Assembly: GCA_027493055.1 (NCBI GenBank)
Contig: JAPUDO010000102.1
Location: forward strand, 115,459 to 179,458
DNA: 64,000 nt
Source of the DNA: Niabella sp.
GTDB taxonomy: Bacteria; Bacteroidota; Bacteroidia; Chitinophagales; Chitinophagaceae
Reading direction: 5' to 3'
In this document: one piece after another, positions 33,705 through 42,667 of the stretch
Layout of the letters: each line of letters begins with the position of its first letter
How positions within the stretch are numbered: position 1 is the first letter of the stretch
The notes under the pieces: model-generated
What the model was told of the DNA's origin: nothing
Database searches by the model: none
Seen by the model: only the letters and a program-made list of their open reading frames with translations
Translations under genes and position numbers: made by a program

Positions 33705-34249
33705 CTAAATAAAAATTTTATTTTTCCTGCCCCCCGTTCCGGAGGTGCAGCGAAACTACTATAAAAAAGAATGAGCGCAATATAATTTATTTATAAATAA
33801 GGCGTATCATCTTACCTGCCCGGCCACATTCTAAATTGTTGCAGGATACACCTCTACCCTGTAAAATCTTTGAATGTCGGAGATCCTGCCACTCCTCTCC
33901 TCGAGGGGAGGGGCTATCGAAGCCTCTGGTCATTTGAGTCGTAATGGGGTGCGGTGATAGATTTCAAGATCATTATTTTGATTTTATGTACAATCTTTTA
34001 ATTCTAATAAATATTCTGAGCATTTTTACCTCAACAGCAAAAGCCAATAAATACCCACGATTGCCCAAATGGAGGGTGGTTCTATTGTCTTGCAACAATT
34101 TTGAAAACATCCTGCCCTGCCCGGCCCTCCCGGGACATTTTTAGAGCACTTATGTATGATTGATAATTTTCTTTTCCGGTGAAGGAGGAAATATGGTAAG
34201 TTTTCCCAACTTTTGTATCTTTCCCTGCTTTATAAAAAACAAAGCAGCA
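33705..34249. other. 545-bp gene-free stretch with hairpin repeats
   Basis: No convincing gene (short frames lack family or start signals). It has an imperfect palindrome CCTCTCC-TCGA-GGGGAGG (33894-33911), a GC-rich CCGGCCCTCCCGGG word (34121-34134) and, at its right end, TATCTTTC (34216-34223), a near -7 box for the 34250 gene. Confidence 0.55.
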
Positions 34250-35575
34250 ATGTTTAACAAGATCATCAATCTTATAAAAGGAAAGAAAGACCCTGCTGCC
34301 GAAGCGGTGCGGATCCCTTTTGGCCGGTATTCTGACAATAATAAATCGGTTGCTAAAGGAAATCGCTGGACAGAAGCAGACAACCTGTTCAAGGAGCGAA
34401 AATATATAGACTCAATCAGCGCTTTTTTTGATTACCTGAAAGATGATGAAACACAGAATGTAACTTTTTCAGCTGACCCGGAGCGGGTGGATTTTGAGCT
34501 TTTCCAGGGGTCGAAAGTAATAAGAGGTAAAATAAATAACGGCACCCTCACTGCCGAAGTGAAGCTGGCTAAAATGCCGCAGCCTTCTGTACCGGTTATG
34601 CGCCGCCTGCTGGAAATGAATTTCGGGCTTTATTATAGCCGCTATGCGCTGAATAATGATGAGCTTTGTATGCGCTTTGATACCAATATTGAAACTGCTA
34701 ACCCCAGCAAGCTATATTACGGGTTGAAGGAGCTGGCTATAAAAAGCGATAAACAGGATGATTTGCTGGTACAGGACTTTTCTTTCCTACAACCCATTGA
34801 TAAAGACCATGTAGATGAGATCCCGGAAGCTGAAAAACAGGTGAAATATGAAGCCATTCAAAGCTGGATCACAGAAACGCTTGATAAGATTGCTTCAGTA
34901 GATGCCGATAAGTTTTCAGGAGGTATCTGTTATTTGCTGCTGGCGCTGGTGTACCGTATCGATTTTTTAATTGCTCCGGAAGGACAGCTGCTGAACGAGC
35001 TTGAAAAAATATCGGGTATCTACTTTAAGAAAGACGACCGCCAGATGGTGGAAAAGAACCGTGATATGATTGAGGAGTTTAAAAAGCTGCGGGATAAACC
35101 AAAGGAGGACGTGTTTCAAAACCTGTTTCGTTCCAGATATACATTCTCTATTGTAACGCCCCAGCCACATAAAACAATAGCAGAAGCTATAAATGAGGCC
35201 AACAATAATATGCTTTGGTACAGGGATAATAATCATGAGTATTTTGCTAATAAAATAATGGAATACGGGCTTACCTATTGCCAGTATTCTTATAGCTTAC
35301 CCAGGCCGGTTACCCAGCTGATAGAGGTGTTTATGCAGGTGAATTATCCCGAGTATTTTAAAACACTGGGTTATGCACAGGCTTTGTATATGCCCGTGGC
35401 CAATAAATTTGACCAGGAACTGATTACAACGCGTATCCGGCAGATACAGAACCAGTGGAGACAAAAATACCCTTTAATGAACTTTAATGTGGCTCAATTG
35501 TCCTTTACCAGCCTGCAAAAATTCAATCACAGCTTTACTACCCAAATTGAGCTGCTGAATATGAATATGGAATAA
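34250..35575 (+). CDS. Conserved protein of unknown function paired with a YbjN-domain protease
   Basis: A 441-residue cytoplasmic protein. No named family was recognised with certainty. The N-terminal part (WTEADNLFKERKYIDSISAF, RVDFELFQGSKVIRGKINNG, LRRLLEMNFGLYYSRYALNN-like LLEMNFGLYYSRYALNNDEL) resembles YbjN/type III chaperone-like folds by pattern. The C-terminal half is helical and rich in aromatic residues (NNNMLWYRDNNHEYFANKIM). It starts at ATG 34250, not the earlier frame start at 34160, which lacks a start context. The next gene follows 44 bases later, so the two act together. Confidence 0.6.
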   Translation: MFNKIINLIKGKKDPAAEAVRIPFGRYSDNNKSVAKGNRWTEADNLFKERKYIDSISAFFDYLKDDETQNVTFSADPERVDFELFQGSKVIRGKINNGTLTAEVKLAKMPQPSVPVMRRLLEMNFGLYYSRYALNNDELCMRFDTNIETANPSKLYYGLKELAIKSDKQDDLLVQDFSFLQPIDKDHVDEIPEAEKQVKYEAIQSWITETLDKIASVDADKFSGGICYLLLALVYRIDFLIAPEGQLLNELEKISGIYFKKDDRQMVEKNRDMIEEFKKLRDKPKEDVFQNLFRSRYTFSIVTPQPHKTIAEAINEANNNMLWYRDNNHEYFANKIMEYGLTYCQYSYSLPRPVTQLIEVFMQVNYPEYFKTLGYAQALYMPVANKFDQELITTRIRQIQNQWRQKYPLMNFNVAQLSFTSLQKFNHSFTTQIELLNMNME

Positions 35576-35619
35576 TGCTACGTGAAAAATATTGAATACA
35601 AAACCGGGAATTAGCAGAA

Positions 35620-36720
35620 ATGAACTCAAAAGATATCATTAATCTTTATCAGAACGCGGTGATACAAATTGCCACGCAAACGGGCACAGGTACAGGTTTT
35701 TACCTGAAAAGCTATGGGCTTATAGTTACTAATGACCATGTAGTGGCTAATAATCCTGAAGTATCTGTTGCAGGGAAGAACTTCGAAAAAACGCTGTCCC
35801 GCGTGTGGTACACCGATGCGCAGCATGACCTTGCTTTCCTGGAACCGCCGGCCGACGTTGATCTGCCTGAGGTGAAGCTTGGTAACTATGAAGCCATGAA
35901 AGATGGTGATAATGTTATTGCTATCGGTCACCCTTATGGCCTCAATTACAGCGCTACACAAGGCGTTATTTCAAAAGTGGACAGGATACGCGAAGGAGAA
36001 AAATATATACAAATAGATGCGGCCATCAACCCCGGAAACAGCGGAGGCCCTTTGGTGGATTATAATGGCGATGTAATAGGGGTGAACTCTTTTATTATAA
36101 AAGGGGGTGATAACCTGGGCTTTGCATTGCCGGTAAGTACTTTACAGGAAGCGCTGGATCTGTATGCTCCTTATAAAGGGCATGCCGCTACCCGTTGTTC
36201 CAACTGCGATTACCTGGTAACAGCAGAAACCATTGATAACGATAAATATTGCCCCAGCTGCGGCTCCGAAGTAAAGCTGCCCCGGCTTCCCGAAAAAGAA
36301 GTAGAGCTGATGGGTGTTGCAAAGCTTATAGAGGATATTTTACGTGAGCTGGGGAAAGACGTGCGCCTGGCGCGGGACGGCGCCAATATGTGGAGCGTAA
36401 AAGCGGGCTCGGCCAAAGTGAAGATCAGCTACAATCCAGATAACTATTTTGTAGCAGGCGATGCTTATTTGTGCCAGATGCCATCCGATGCGCAAAAAAT
36501 AAAGCCGCTGTACGAGTTTTTGTTGCAGGAAAACAATAAGCCCAGCGGACTGGTGCTGAGCTGCGTGAAAAACAATATTGTGCTGAGCCGCCTTATTTAC
36601 GACCTGGATATGACACGCGAAAGCGGCGTGGAAGAGTTTAAAAACCTGTTTGAAAAAGCCGATCATTACGATGATTATCTGAAAGAAACATTTGGCTGTT
36701 TAGCAAGGCTGGAAGAGTAG
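35620..36720 (+). CDS. Trypsin-like protease with zinc ribbon and YbjN-like domain
   Basis: A 366-residue three-part protein. Residues about 12-185 are an S1C (DegP-type) protease with the triad H40 (LIVTNDHVV), D70 (DAQHDLAFLE) and S141 (NPGNSGGPLV). Residues 193-214 are a zinc ribbon, CSNC...CPSCG. Residues about 225-366 look YbjN-like (LMGVAKLIEDILRELGKDVR to KNLFEKADHYDDYLKETFGC). No signal peptide or PDZ is seen, so it acts in the cytoplasm, unlike DegP. YbjN domains are thought to bind proteins; a regulated cytoplasmic protease is a reasonable guess. Confidence 0.85.
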   Translation: MNSKDIINLYQNAVIQIATQTGTGTGFYLKSYGLIVTNDHVVANNPEVSVAGKNFEKTLSRVWYTDAQHDLAFLEPPADVDLPEVKLGNYEAMKDGDNVIAIGHPYGLNYSATQGVISKVDRIREGEKYIQIDAAINPGNSGGPLVDYNGDVIGVNSFIIKGGDNLGFALPVSTLQEALDLYAPYKGHAATRCSNCDYLVTAETIDNDKYCPSCGSEVKLPRLPEKEVELMGVAKLIEDILRELGKDVRLARDGANMWSVKAGSAKVKISYNPDNYFVAGDAYLCQMPSDAQKIKPLYEFLLQENNKPSGLVLSCVKNNIVLSRLIYDLDMTRESGVEEFKNLFEKADHYDDYLKETFGCLARLEE

Positions 36721-36753
36721 CCCCGGGTATTTTAATCTGAAAGCAGGAATGAG

Positions 36754-37248
36754 ATGAACGATAATGGCAAATCAGAAAGAGTAAATCAGAAATTAACGAA
36801 GGAGCAGGCTTTACAAAAGCTGCGGCAATACTGCGCTTACAGCGAGCGATGCCATAGTGATGTAACCCGTAAGTTGTATGATCTTGGTGTTTGGAAAAAG
36901 GATCACGATGAAATGATAGCCACATTAATTGAGGAAAATTACTTAAACGAAGAACGGTTTGCCAAAGCCTTTGCCGGCGGGCATTTCAGAACAAAACACT
37001 GGGGCCGTAATAAAATAATAGCAGCGCTAAAACAAAAGGAAATCAGCTCCTATTGCATTAAAAAGGGAATGCAGGAAATAGAGGAGGAGGATTATAATGC
37101 AGCCCTGGAAAAGCTGTTTCAAGATAAATGGCAAAGCCTTAAAGGCACACAAAACCGTTTTGCCAGGATGAAAAAAACAACTGATTTTCTATTACAGAAA
37201 GGATATGAGGTGCATTTAATAAACCCTTTGTTTAATATGGTAACTTAG
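36754..37248 (+). CDS. recX: Regulatory protein RecX
   Basis: A 164-residue RecX, an inhibitor of RecA filaments. Helical triple repeats are present: ALQKLRQYCAYSERCHSDVTRK, IEENYLNEERFAKAFAGGHF, WGRNKIIAALKQKEISSYCI and the end GTQNRFARMKKTTDFLLQKG. Motifs YCAYSERC and LNEERFA..GHFRTKHWG are typical of Bacteroidota RecX. The start at 36754 is the first ATG after the protease gene (33 bases). Confidence 0.9.
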   Translation: MNDNGKSERVNQKLTKEQALQKLRQYCAYSERCHSDVTRKLYDLGVWKKDHDEMIATLIEENYLNEERFAKAFAGGHFRTKHWGRNKIIAALKQKEISSYCIKKGMQEIEEEDYNAALEKLFQDKWQSLKGTQNRFARMKKTTDFLLQKGYEVHLINPLFNMVT

Positions 37249-37254
37249 TATTTA

Positions 37255-38109
37255 ATGAAAGACCAGCTTACAATAACACTTATTCAAACCCAGCTATTTT
37301 GGGAAGATAAACAGGCCAACCTCAAAATGCTCGAAGAGAAGATCAATAGCATTTCTCAAAGAACAGAAATTATTGTGCTGCCTGAAATGTTTTCAACAGG
37401 ATTTACGATGAACGCAAAAATAATGGCCGAAACAATGGACGGCCCTGCGGTTGAATGGATGAGAAAAATTGCCACACAAAAAAAAGTAGTTTTAACAGGA
37501 AGCTTAATAATAAAAGATATTACTTCCCCTCTCTCTGGAGCATCTGTGGATGAGGCTTATTACAACCGCCTTATCTGGATGTTGCCAAATGGCACGTATG
37601 GTATATATAATAAACGGCATTTATTTGCTTATGCCTCTGAAGATGAGCATTACGATGCCGGTGAAAAAAGACTGATCGCTTCAGTAAACGACTGGAAGAT
37701 CAACCTGCAGGTATGTTACGATCTTCGTTTCCCTGTATGGGCAAGGCAGGCCCCCTCCCTATCTCCGCCTTCTGGGGAGGAGATGCTGCCAGGGGGTGAG
37801 ACCGAATATGATGTACTGGTTTATGTGGCTAACTGGCCTGAGCGCCGCAGCCATGCCTGGAAAACTTTATTACAGGCACGGGCTATTGAGAACCAGTGTT
37901 ATGTAATTGGCGTAAATCGGGTGGGAAATGATGGTAATACTATTTATCATAGCGGCGATAGCATGGTAGTAGATCCGCTGGGAGAAGTGTTGTATCATAA
38001 AAAAGATGAAGAAGATATTTGCACCATCACTTTAGATAAAAACCATCTGAATACTGTTCGTGAAAAATTCCCATTCTGGAAGGATGCAGATTTCTTTAAA
38101 ATATTTTGA
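37255..38109 (+). CDS. Nitrilase-family omega-amidase (YafV-like) with an in-frame insertion
   Basis: A 284-residue carbon-nitrogen hydrolase. Catalytic Glu44 (VLPEMFSTGF), Lys120 (IYNKRHLFAYASEDEHY) and Cys154 (LQVCYDLRFPVW) are present. The family normally continues from FPVWAR to YDVLIYVANWPERR directly; here about 19 residues (APSLSPPSGEEMLPGGETE, residues about 166-184) are inserted. The DNA of the insert (37748-37806) is an imperfect palindrome. The family deamidates alpha-ketoglutaramate, a methionine-salvage and repair reaction. It follows recX by 6 bases. Confidence 0.88.
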   Translation: MKDQLTITLIQTQLFWEDKQANLKMLEEKINSISQRTEIIVLPEMFSTGFTMNAKIMAETMDGPAVEWMRKIATQKKVVLTGSLIIKDITSPLSGASVDEAYYNRLIWMLPNGTYGIYNKRHLFAYASEDEHYDAGEKRLIASVNDWKINLQVCYDLRFPVWARQAPSLSPPSGEEMLPGGETEYDVLVYVANWPERRSHAWKTLLQARAIENQCYVIGVNRVGNDGNTIYHSGDSMVVDPLGEVLYHKKDEEDICTITLDKNHLNTVREKFPFWKDADFFKIF

Positions 38110-38145
38110 TACATAATTTTCTTATGCATTGGTAATTTATGTATC
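38108..38145. promoter_or_regulatory. Inverted repeat overlapping the PadR promoter
   Basis: GATACATAA (38108-38116) and TTATGTATC (38137-38145), 20-nt spacer; the right arm overlaps the near -7 box TATCTTTA (38142-38149). The candidate is autoregulation by PadR. Confidence 0.5.
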
Positions 38146-38155
38146 TTTACGGTAC

Positions 38156-38488
38156 ATGAATAAGTCTGGATTATATAAAGGCTGTCTTGAGCCAATTCTT
38201 TTAAAGCTATTGGATGAACATGGCCGTATGTATGGCTATGAAATTACCCAAAAGGTAAAAGAATTAACGGCGGGTGAACTGAGCATTACCGAAGGCGCCT
38301 TATATCCGCTGTTGCACCGGCTGGAAGCAGAGGGCGTGCTGGAAGTAGAGGTAGAAAACATAGGTAACCGTGTAAGAAAATATTATGCGCTTACCAAAGC
38401 AGGCAAAAAGGAGAAATCGAAAGCATTAACAGAGTTGGAAAACTTTAGGAATACCCTGCAGTTATTGTTAACCCCTAAACTTGCTTAA
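38156..38488 (+). CDS. PadR-family transcriptional regulator
   Basis: A 110-residue PadR regulator: LYKGCLEPILLKLLDEHGRM with the winged helix GYEITQKVKELTAGELSITEGALYPLLHRLEAEGVL and wing RVRKYYALTKAGKK, then a dimerisation helix. The start is ATG 38156; the 9 preceding codons in frame overlap the promoter. Two membrane proteins follow immediately in the same operon. Confidence 0.92.
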   Translation: MNKSGLYKGCLEPILLKLLDEHGRMYGYEITQKVKELTAGELSITEGALYPLLHRLEAEGVLEVEVENIGNRVRKYYALTKAGKKEKSKALTELENFRNTLQLLLTPKLA

Positions 38489-38495
38489 GATTAAG

Positions 38496-39182
38496 ATGCT
38501 GACCTTCGGGCAAATACAGGAATTAGAAAACCTTTGTTATGCAGAAGGGATATATTTCTATGATATACGTATTGAAATGACGGATCACCTGGCGCAGGGT
38601 ATTGAGCAAAAGATGGCACAACTGCCAGACCTGACTTTTGAGGAAGCAAAGAGAGAAACAGCGCAATCATTAGGGCTATACGGATTTCATAAAATTGTGG
38701 AAGAAAAAGAAGCTTTGATAGCAAATGCTTTAAGAACGAGACAGCGTACATTATTCTGGGAATATTTTGCTTTGCCCAAGCTTATCGGATCCTTTCTTTT
38801 GTTCTTAATTTTTGCCTCCCCATATCTGTTGTTTAAAACGGCCGTTGATTTAAATATAAAAATAAATATGATTGGGTCTGCTGTTTTTATAATTGCAGCA
38901 GGTTTATATTCTCTTTTTACATTTATCAGACCCCGGGAGAAACTGCTCTCACTACCACCTCTGTCCCGTTTCAATTGGCTGGTACTATGGGTTTTACTCA
39001 TCAACACAACAAACCTTTTAAAAGAGCATAAAAACGAAACCTGGTTTAACTCAACCTGGTTTGTGATGGTTTTTTCTTTTATGATGACGATATCAATACT
39101 GTTTGGCCTGGCCTGGTTAAGTACCTATAGAAAAGTATATAAAGAAGCCCGTAAAAATTATCCTTTAGCGTTTATTGATTGA
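38496..39182 (+). CDS. HAAS-like membrane protein of the PadR operon (copy 1)
   Basis: A 228-residue protein whose N-terminal 75 residues are a small helical domain (LTFGQIQELENLCYAEGIYF, DLTFEEAKRETAQSLGLYGF) like those found next to PadR regulators, followed by four to five membrane helices (LIGSFLLFLIFASPYLLF, MIGSAVFIIAAGLYSLFTFI, FVMVFSFMMTISILFGLAWL). It starts 7 bases after padR. Function unknown; typically a sensor or exporter-like companion. Confidence 0.72.
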   Translation: MLTFGQIQELENLCYAEGIYFYDIRIEMTDHLAQGIEQKMAQLPDLTFEEAKRETAQSLGLYGFHKIVEEKEALIANALRTRQRTLFWEYFALPKLIGSFLLFLIFASPYLLFKTAVDLNIKINMIGSAVFIIAAGLYSLFTFIRPREKLLSLPPLSRFNWLVLWVLLINTTNLLKEHKNETWFNSTWFVMVFSFMMTISILFGLAWLSTYRKVYKEARKNYPLAFID

Positions 39183-39186
39183 TGAT

Positions 39187-39879
39187 ATGCTTACTACTGA
39201 ACAAATAAAATACCTGTACAAGTTCTGCGAAAAGAAAGGCGTTCGCTATTACGACCTGCAAACAGAGCTGGTAGACCACCTTACGGAAGCTATTGAAGCA
39301 AAAATGACCCATGATCCCCAATTAAGCTTTGATGAGGCATTAATGGGCGTATATAAAGGTTTTGGTATAACCGGGTTTTCACGCGTAACCGCCGAAAGAG
39401 AAGCCGCTCTGACAAAAAGCTATAACAGGGCGCGGTGGCGCTATTTCAAAGCGTTTTTTATTTATCCAAAAGTGGCTGTTTCACTGCTGCTGTTGTTTCT
39501 TTTAAACGCACCTGTTTTTCTTTTTAAAATCCCCCACCTTAAATCATATCACTTCGCGATAGTGCTTCTTGCTGTTCTTTTCGGCTTGCTGCTTTGGATA
39601 TTTGCATTGAGAACGTTTAAAAGGCCCGAAAAAAAGCTGATGGTTTTAAAAAGCTACGGAGCTGGTTTTGGCATATTCGGAGCTATGCTCCAAATTCCTA
39701 ATTTGTACTATCTGGTTCTAAAAGGCCTGGATATTAATATAAGCAATCCCCGTGTACATATTATCATATCCCTTTTTGCCGTATTACTAATATTAGTGAG
39801 CCTTGCCGAATACTATGCTTATGCAAGTGCTTACAGGGATGTAAAGAAGCGGTATCCGCAGGCTTTTGCGGGTGATTAG
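39187..39879 (+). CDS. HAAS-like membrane protein of the PadR operon (copy 2)
   Basis: A 230-residue paralogue of the previous gene (LTTEQIKYLYKFCEKKGVRY, ELVDHLTEAIEAKMTHDPQL, SFDEALMGVYKGFGITGF) with the same helix layout. The two diverge in their membrane parts. It begins 4 bases after the preceding stop, at ATG 39187. Tandem duplication within one operon suggests a two-component membrane complex (inference). Confidence 0.72.
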   Translation: MLTTEQIKYLYKFCEKKGVRYYDLQTELVDHLTEAIEAKMTHDPQLSFDEALMGVYKGFGITGFSRVTAEREAALTKSYNRARWRYFKAFFIYPKVAVSLLLLFLLNAPVFLFKIPHLKSYHFAIVLLAVLFGLLLWIFALRTFKRPEKKLMVLKSYGAGFGIFGAMLQIPNLYYLVLKGLDINISNPRVHIIISLFAVLLILVSLAEYYAYASAYRDVKKRYPQAFAGD

Positions 39880-39886
39880 GGTAGAT

Positions 39887-39992
39887 GCCACAGATGCACA
39901 GATGTAGCTTTAGCAAGGATTTTTCGAGACACATTATATAAACATTGTCATTGATCTGCAAATATTTTATAAAATATCTGTGCATCTGTGGC
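39887..39992. repeat. Intergenic inverted repeat GCCACAGATGCACAGAT
   Basis: Left arm 39887-39903 and right arm 39976-39992 are perfectly complementary 17-mers, 72 bases apart, 3' of the PadR operon. It is one of the 'cacagatgcacagat' type repeats found in many Bacteroidota. Confidence 0.8.
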
Positions 39993-40040
39993 CTCCTTAC
40001 TGTTTTACAAAAGATATCGGGGTTAAACAGCAGCCCCTAA

Positions 40041-41576
40041 TCAACGTTTACTTTTTATCAGCTCCGTCACCTGCTCCATTTTATAATCCTTGCCCATTCG
40101 TATCGCTTCTAAGTTGGTTCCTGCATAAACATCGGGTTGTACGCCCTGCCCGTCATGGGGAAGGTTTTTATTTATCACATACCGGAACAACGGAAACCGT
40201 AAGCGCACTTTAGTTTGGGGCAGCGTAGCTACAGGTATTTGCCAGGCGCTATTGCCATAAGCTGCTCCACCTGAAGGCTCTCCCACAATAGTTACATGGG
40301 GCTGGCCTTTTAAAATACCCAATACCATAGTACTTGCCGAATAGCTGCGCCCGCCGCTCAGCAGGTACACCTGCCCGTTAAAATGGTTGTGCTTTTTAGG
40401 TTTGAAGAAGTGCCGCTCGAAATACCTGAAATGCCGCCTGCCATTTTTGTTGCTGGTATTGGCGCGGATGAAGAGGTTGACCCAAAAACTGTTATGAATG
40501 TATGGATTGTATTTAGACTTAACTGCAGTAGCATATAAAGAATCTCCTGCTTTATATTTCCTGTCCGTAAGCCTCCTGATGAGGTAGTTGGCATTATCTA
40601 CTCTTCCCCCGCCATTTAAACGCAGGTCGATAATAAGATTGTTGACCTGTTTCTTTTTCAGCTCACTAAAGGATTGGCGGAAAAACTTTTTGAGCTGTAA
40701 TTTCTCTGAAAAGCTGTTCAGCTGCATTATCGCATAGCCGCTATCTGTATTTACTTCCAGCTGCCTGGCATTTTTCAGGCGTTCGGCTTTGGATATTTTT
40801 TCTTTTTTTGCGGCAGCTTTTTGCTGTTTTGCAGAAAGACTATCTGTTTTAACCGGCAGGGGCTTTAACACTACCTGCTTCTTCTCACCGGCAGTATCTG
40901 TATAGCTGATATCAAATTGTTTTTGCCAGCCATATAAGGCAGTGTACAGGGAACCGAAATAAGTGCCGGAGCTGAGCAGTTGGTTCTTTGCAACAAGACT
41001 GCCTCCGTCAGCAGGCATAAAGCGGTACATGGTGTCTAAAAGGTACTTTACAGAGCGCCCGTTGATGGAATCAATGATATCTCCCCGGCGGATGGAAATA
41101 TTTTTATAGATGCTTGAAATAAAAGCTACAGAATCATCCCATGCTTTTACGCTAAAGGGGAATGTGGTCTTACCTTTTACGGTATCACTATATTTTTCAT
41201 AGTGTTTTGAAACTCTTACAGAAGTATGCCCGCAGTCAACCCTGGCTACTGCCAGCGACAATATTTTTCTAAACTCATATTCTGTTAAGCTGTCGTTTAA
41301 CAGTTGCCAGCCAGCATTGAAGGCGCTGTCCATAGCAGGTTTGGACGTGTACCAATACAAACTGGGGTGACGCGTTTCCAAAATACCCTGAAACAGCTTA
41401 TAATCTTGCTGCAACTGGGCAGCGCTGTATTTTTTATGGGGATTAAAAGGCTGTTTTGAAACCGTGCAGGAGCTGAAGCATACTGATAAAAACAGCAAAA
41501 AGGTTAGCGGAAATAACAAACGCTGCGCAGAATAGAGGCTTTTGCTATCTTGATAAAAAGTATTTTTTAAGCTCAT
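40041..41576 (-). CDS. S41-family peptidase lipoprotein
   Basis: A 511-residue lipoprotein (leader SLYSAQRLLFPLTFLLFLSV, lipobox FSSC). It has a PDZ-like/tail-specific protease domain with NNLIIDLRLNGGG, and the catalytic-Ser region QVYLLSGGRSYSASTMVLGI with VTIVGEPSGG, i.e. S41 (Tsp/C-terminal processing) fold. Residues up to about 190 are an extra N-terminal helical/PDZ-like part. It degrades periplasmic or surface polypeptides. The start is ATG 41576; thiL starts upstream (17 bases) on the same strand. Confidence 0.87.
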   Translation of the reverse strand: MSLKNTFYQDSKSLYSAQRLLFPLTFLLFLSVCFSSCTVSKQPFNPHKKYSAAQLQQDYKLFQGILETRHPSLYWYTSKPAMDSAFNAGWQLLNDSLTEYEFRKILSLAVARVDCGHTSVRVSKHYEKYSDTVKGKTTFPFSVKAWDDSVAFISSIYKNISIRRGDIIDSINGRSVKYLLDTMYRFMPADGGSLVAKNQLLSSGTYFGSLYTALYGWQKQFDISYTDTAGEKKQVVLKPLPVKTDSLSAKQQKAAAKKEKISKAERLKNARQLEVNTDSGYAIMQLNSFSEKLQLKKFFRQSFSELKKKQVNNLIIDLRLNGGGRVDNANYLIRRLTDRKYKAGDSLYATAVKSKYNPYIHNSFWVNLFIRANTSNKNGRRHFRYFERHFFKPKKHNHFNGQVYLLSGGRSYSASTMVLGILKGQPHVTIVGEPSGGAAYGNSAWQIPVATLPQTKVRLRFPLFRYVINKNLPHDGQGVQPDVYAGTNLEAIRMGKDYKMEQVTELIKSKR

Positions 41577-41592
41577 TCAGTTCAAAACAGAT

Positions 41593-42621
41593 CTATTTTA
41601 TCGGGTTCCAGCCCTGAGCAGTTATTTTATGTTGCCCTCCTCCTTTAGTTATAATAGTACATCCTGCTTCCGGTTCCGTTATATAGCCTATAATACTTAT
41701 TTGCGGGTTACCGTTGATTTTTTCATAATCGCTTTGCGCCACGGTGAAAATTAATTCATAATCTTCGCCGCCACTCAGCGCACAGGCGGTAGGGTCTATC
41801 TCAAATTTAAAGGCTGCCATACGGGTTTCTTCAGCAATAGGGATTTTATCTTCGTATAATACACAGCCCATATTACTTTGCTTACAGATGTGCAATATTT
41901 CAGAGCTCAGCCCATCGCTTATATCCATCATAGCTGTGGGGATAATTTCCTGCTCAGCAAAAAACTCAATCATATCTTTCCGGGCTTCGGGCTTTAACAG
42001 GCGGCCGATGACATAGGTTTCCTGTTCCAGGTCGGGCTGTACTCCGGGACTTTCGAGAAAGATCTTTTTTTCTCTTTCCAGGAATAAAAGGCCTATATAT
42101 GCCGCGCCCAGGTCGCCCGAAACGCAAAGCAGGTCGCCTTTTTGAGCTGTGTTGCGTTTAACAAATTTATCCGGAGCCACTTCCCCAATCGCCGTTACAG
42201 AAATAACAAACCCTTTTTGCGAGGTAGTAGTATCACCACCAACAAGGTCTACACCATAATGATTGCATGCTGCGTAAACACCGTCGTAAAATTCATTTAG
42301 CGCCTCCAGGCTTACGCGGTTGCTGATGCCTATGCTAAGGGTAACCTGTGTTGGTATGGCATTCATAGCATATACATCGCTAAGGTTTACAACGATGCTT
42401 TTGTAGCCCAGGTGCTTGAGCGGTGTGTACATCAGGTCAAAATGTACCCCTTCTAAAAGGAGGTCGGTAGTAACTACGGTTTGTTTGCCAAAATGGTCTA
42501 TTACTGCAGCATCATCGCCTACTCCTAATACAGAGGAAGCATTTTGCAATTCTATATTTTTGGTAAGATGGTCTATTAAACCAAATTCTCCCAGGTCGGA
42601 TATTTCTGTGCGTTCGCTCAT
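41593..42621 (-). CDS. thiL: Thiamine-monophosphate kinase
   Basis: A 342-residue ThiL: ISDLGEFGLIDHLTKNIE, GVGDDAAVIDHFGKQTVVTTDLLLEGVHFD, SIVVNLSDVYAMNA, GGDTTTSQKGFVISVTAIGEV and MMDISDGLSSEILHICKQ, ending in GGEDYELIFTV. It makes the final thiamine diphosphate of cofactor synthesis (TMP + ATP). The start at 42621 is the first Met. No other thi genes nearby. Confidence 0.95.
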   Translation of the reverse strand: MSERTEISDLGEFGLIDHLTKNIELQNASSVLGVGDDAAVIDHFGKQTVVTTDLLLEGVHFDLMYTPLKHLGYKSIVVNLSDVYAMNAIPTQVTLSIGISNRVSLEALNEFYDGVYAACNHYGVDLVGGDTTTSQKGFVISVTAIGEVAPDKFVKRNTAQKGDLLCVSGDLGAAYIGLLFLEREKKIFLESPGVQPDLEQETYVIGRLLKPEARKDMIEFFAEQEIIPTAMMDISDGLSSEILHICKQSNMGCVLYEDKIPIAEETRMAAFKFEIDPTACALSGGEDYELIFTVAQSDYEKINGNPQISIIGYITEPEAGCTIITKGGGQHKITAQGWNPIK

Positions 42622-42639
42622 AATATATTATGTACGAGA

Positions 42640-42660
42640 TACGATGTACGATGTACGTTC
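42640..42660. repeat. CGATGTACG repeat, right of thiL
   Basis: ACGATGTACGATGTACGTTC. Its CGATGTACGTT (42649-42659) is the exact inverse of AACGTACATCG (43062-43072) on the other side of the four-helix-protein gene. Confidence 0.65.
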
Positions 42661-42667
42661 GCAGCTC

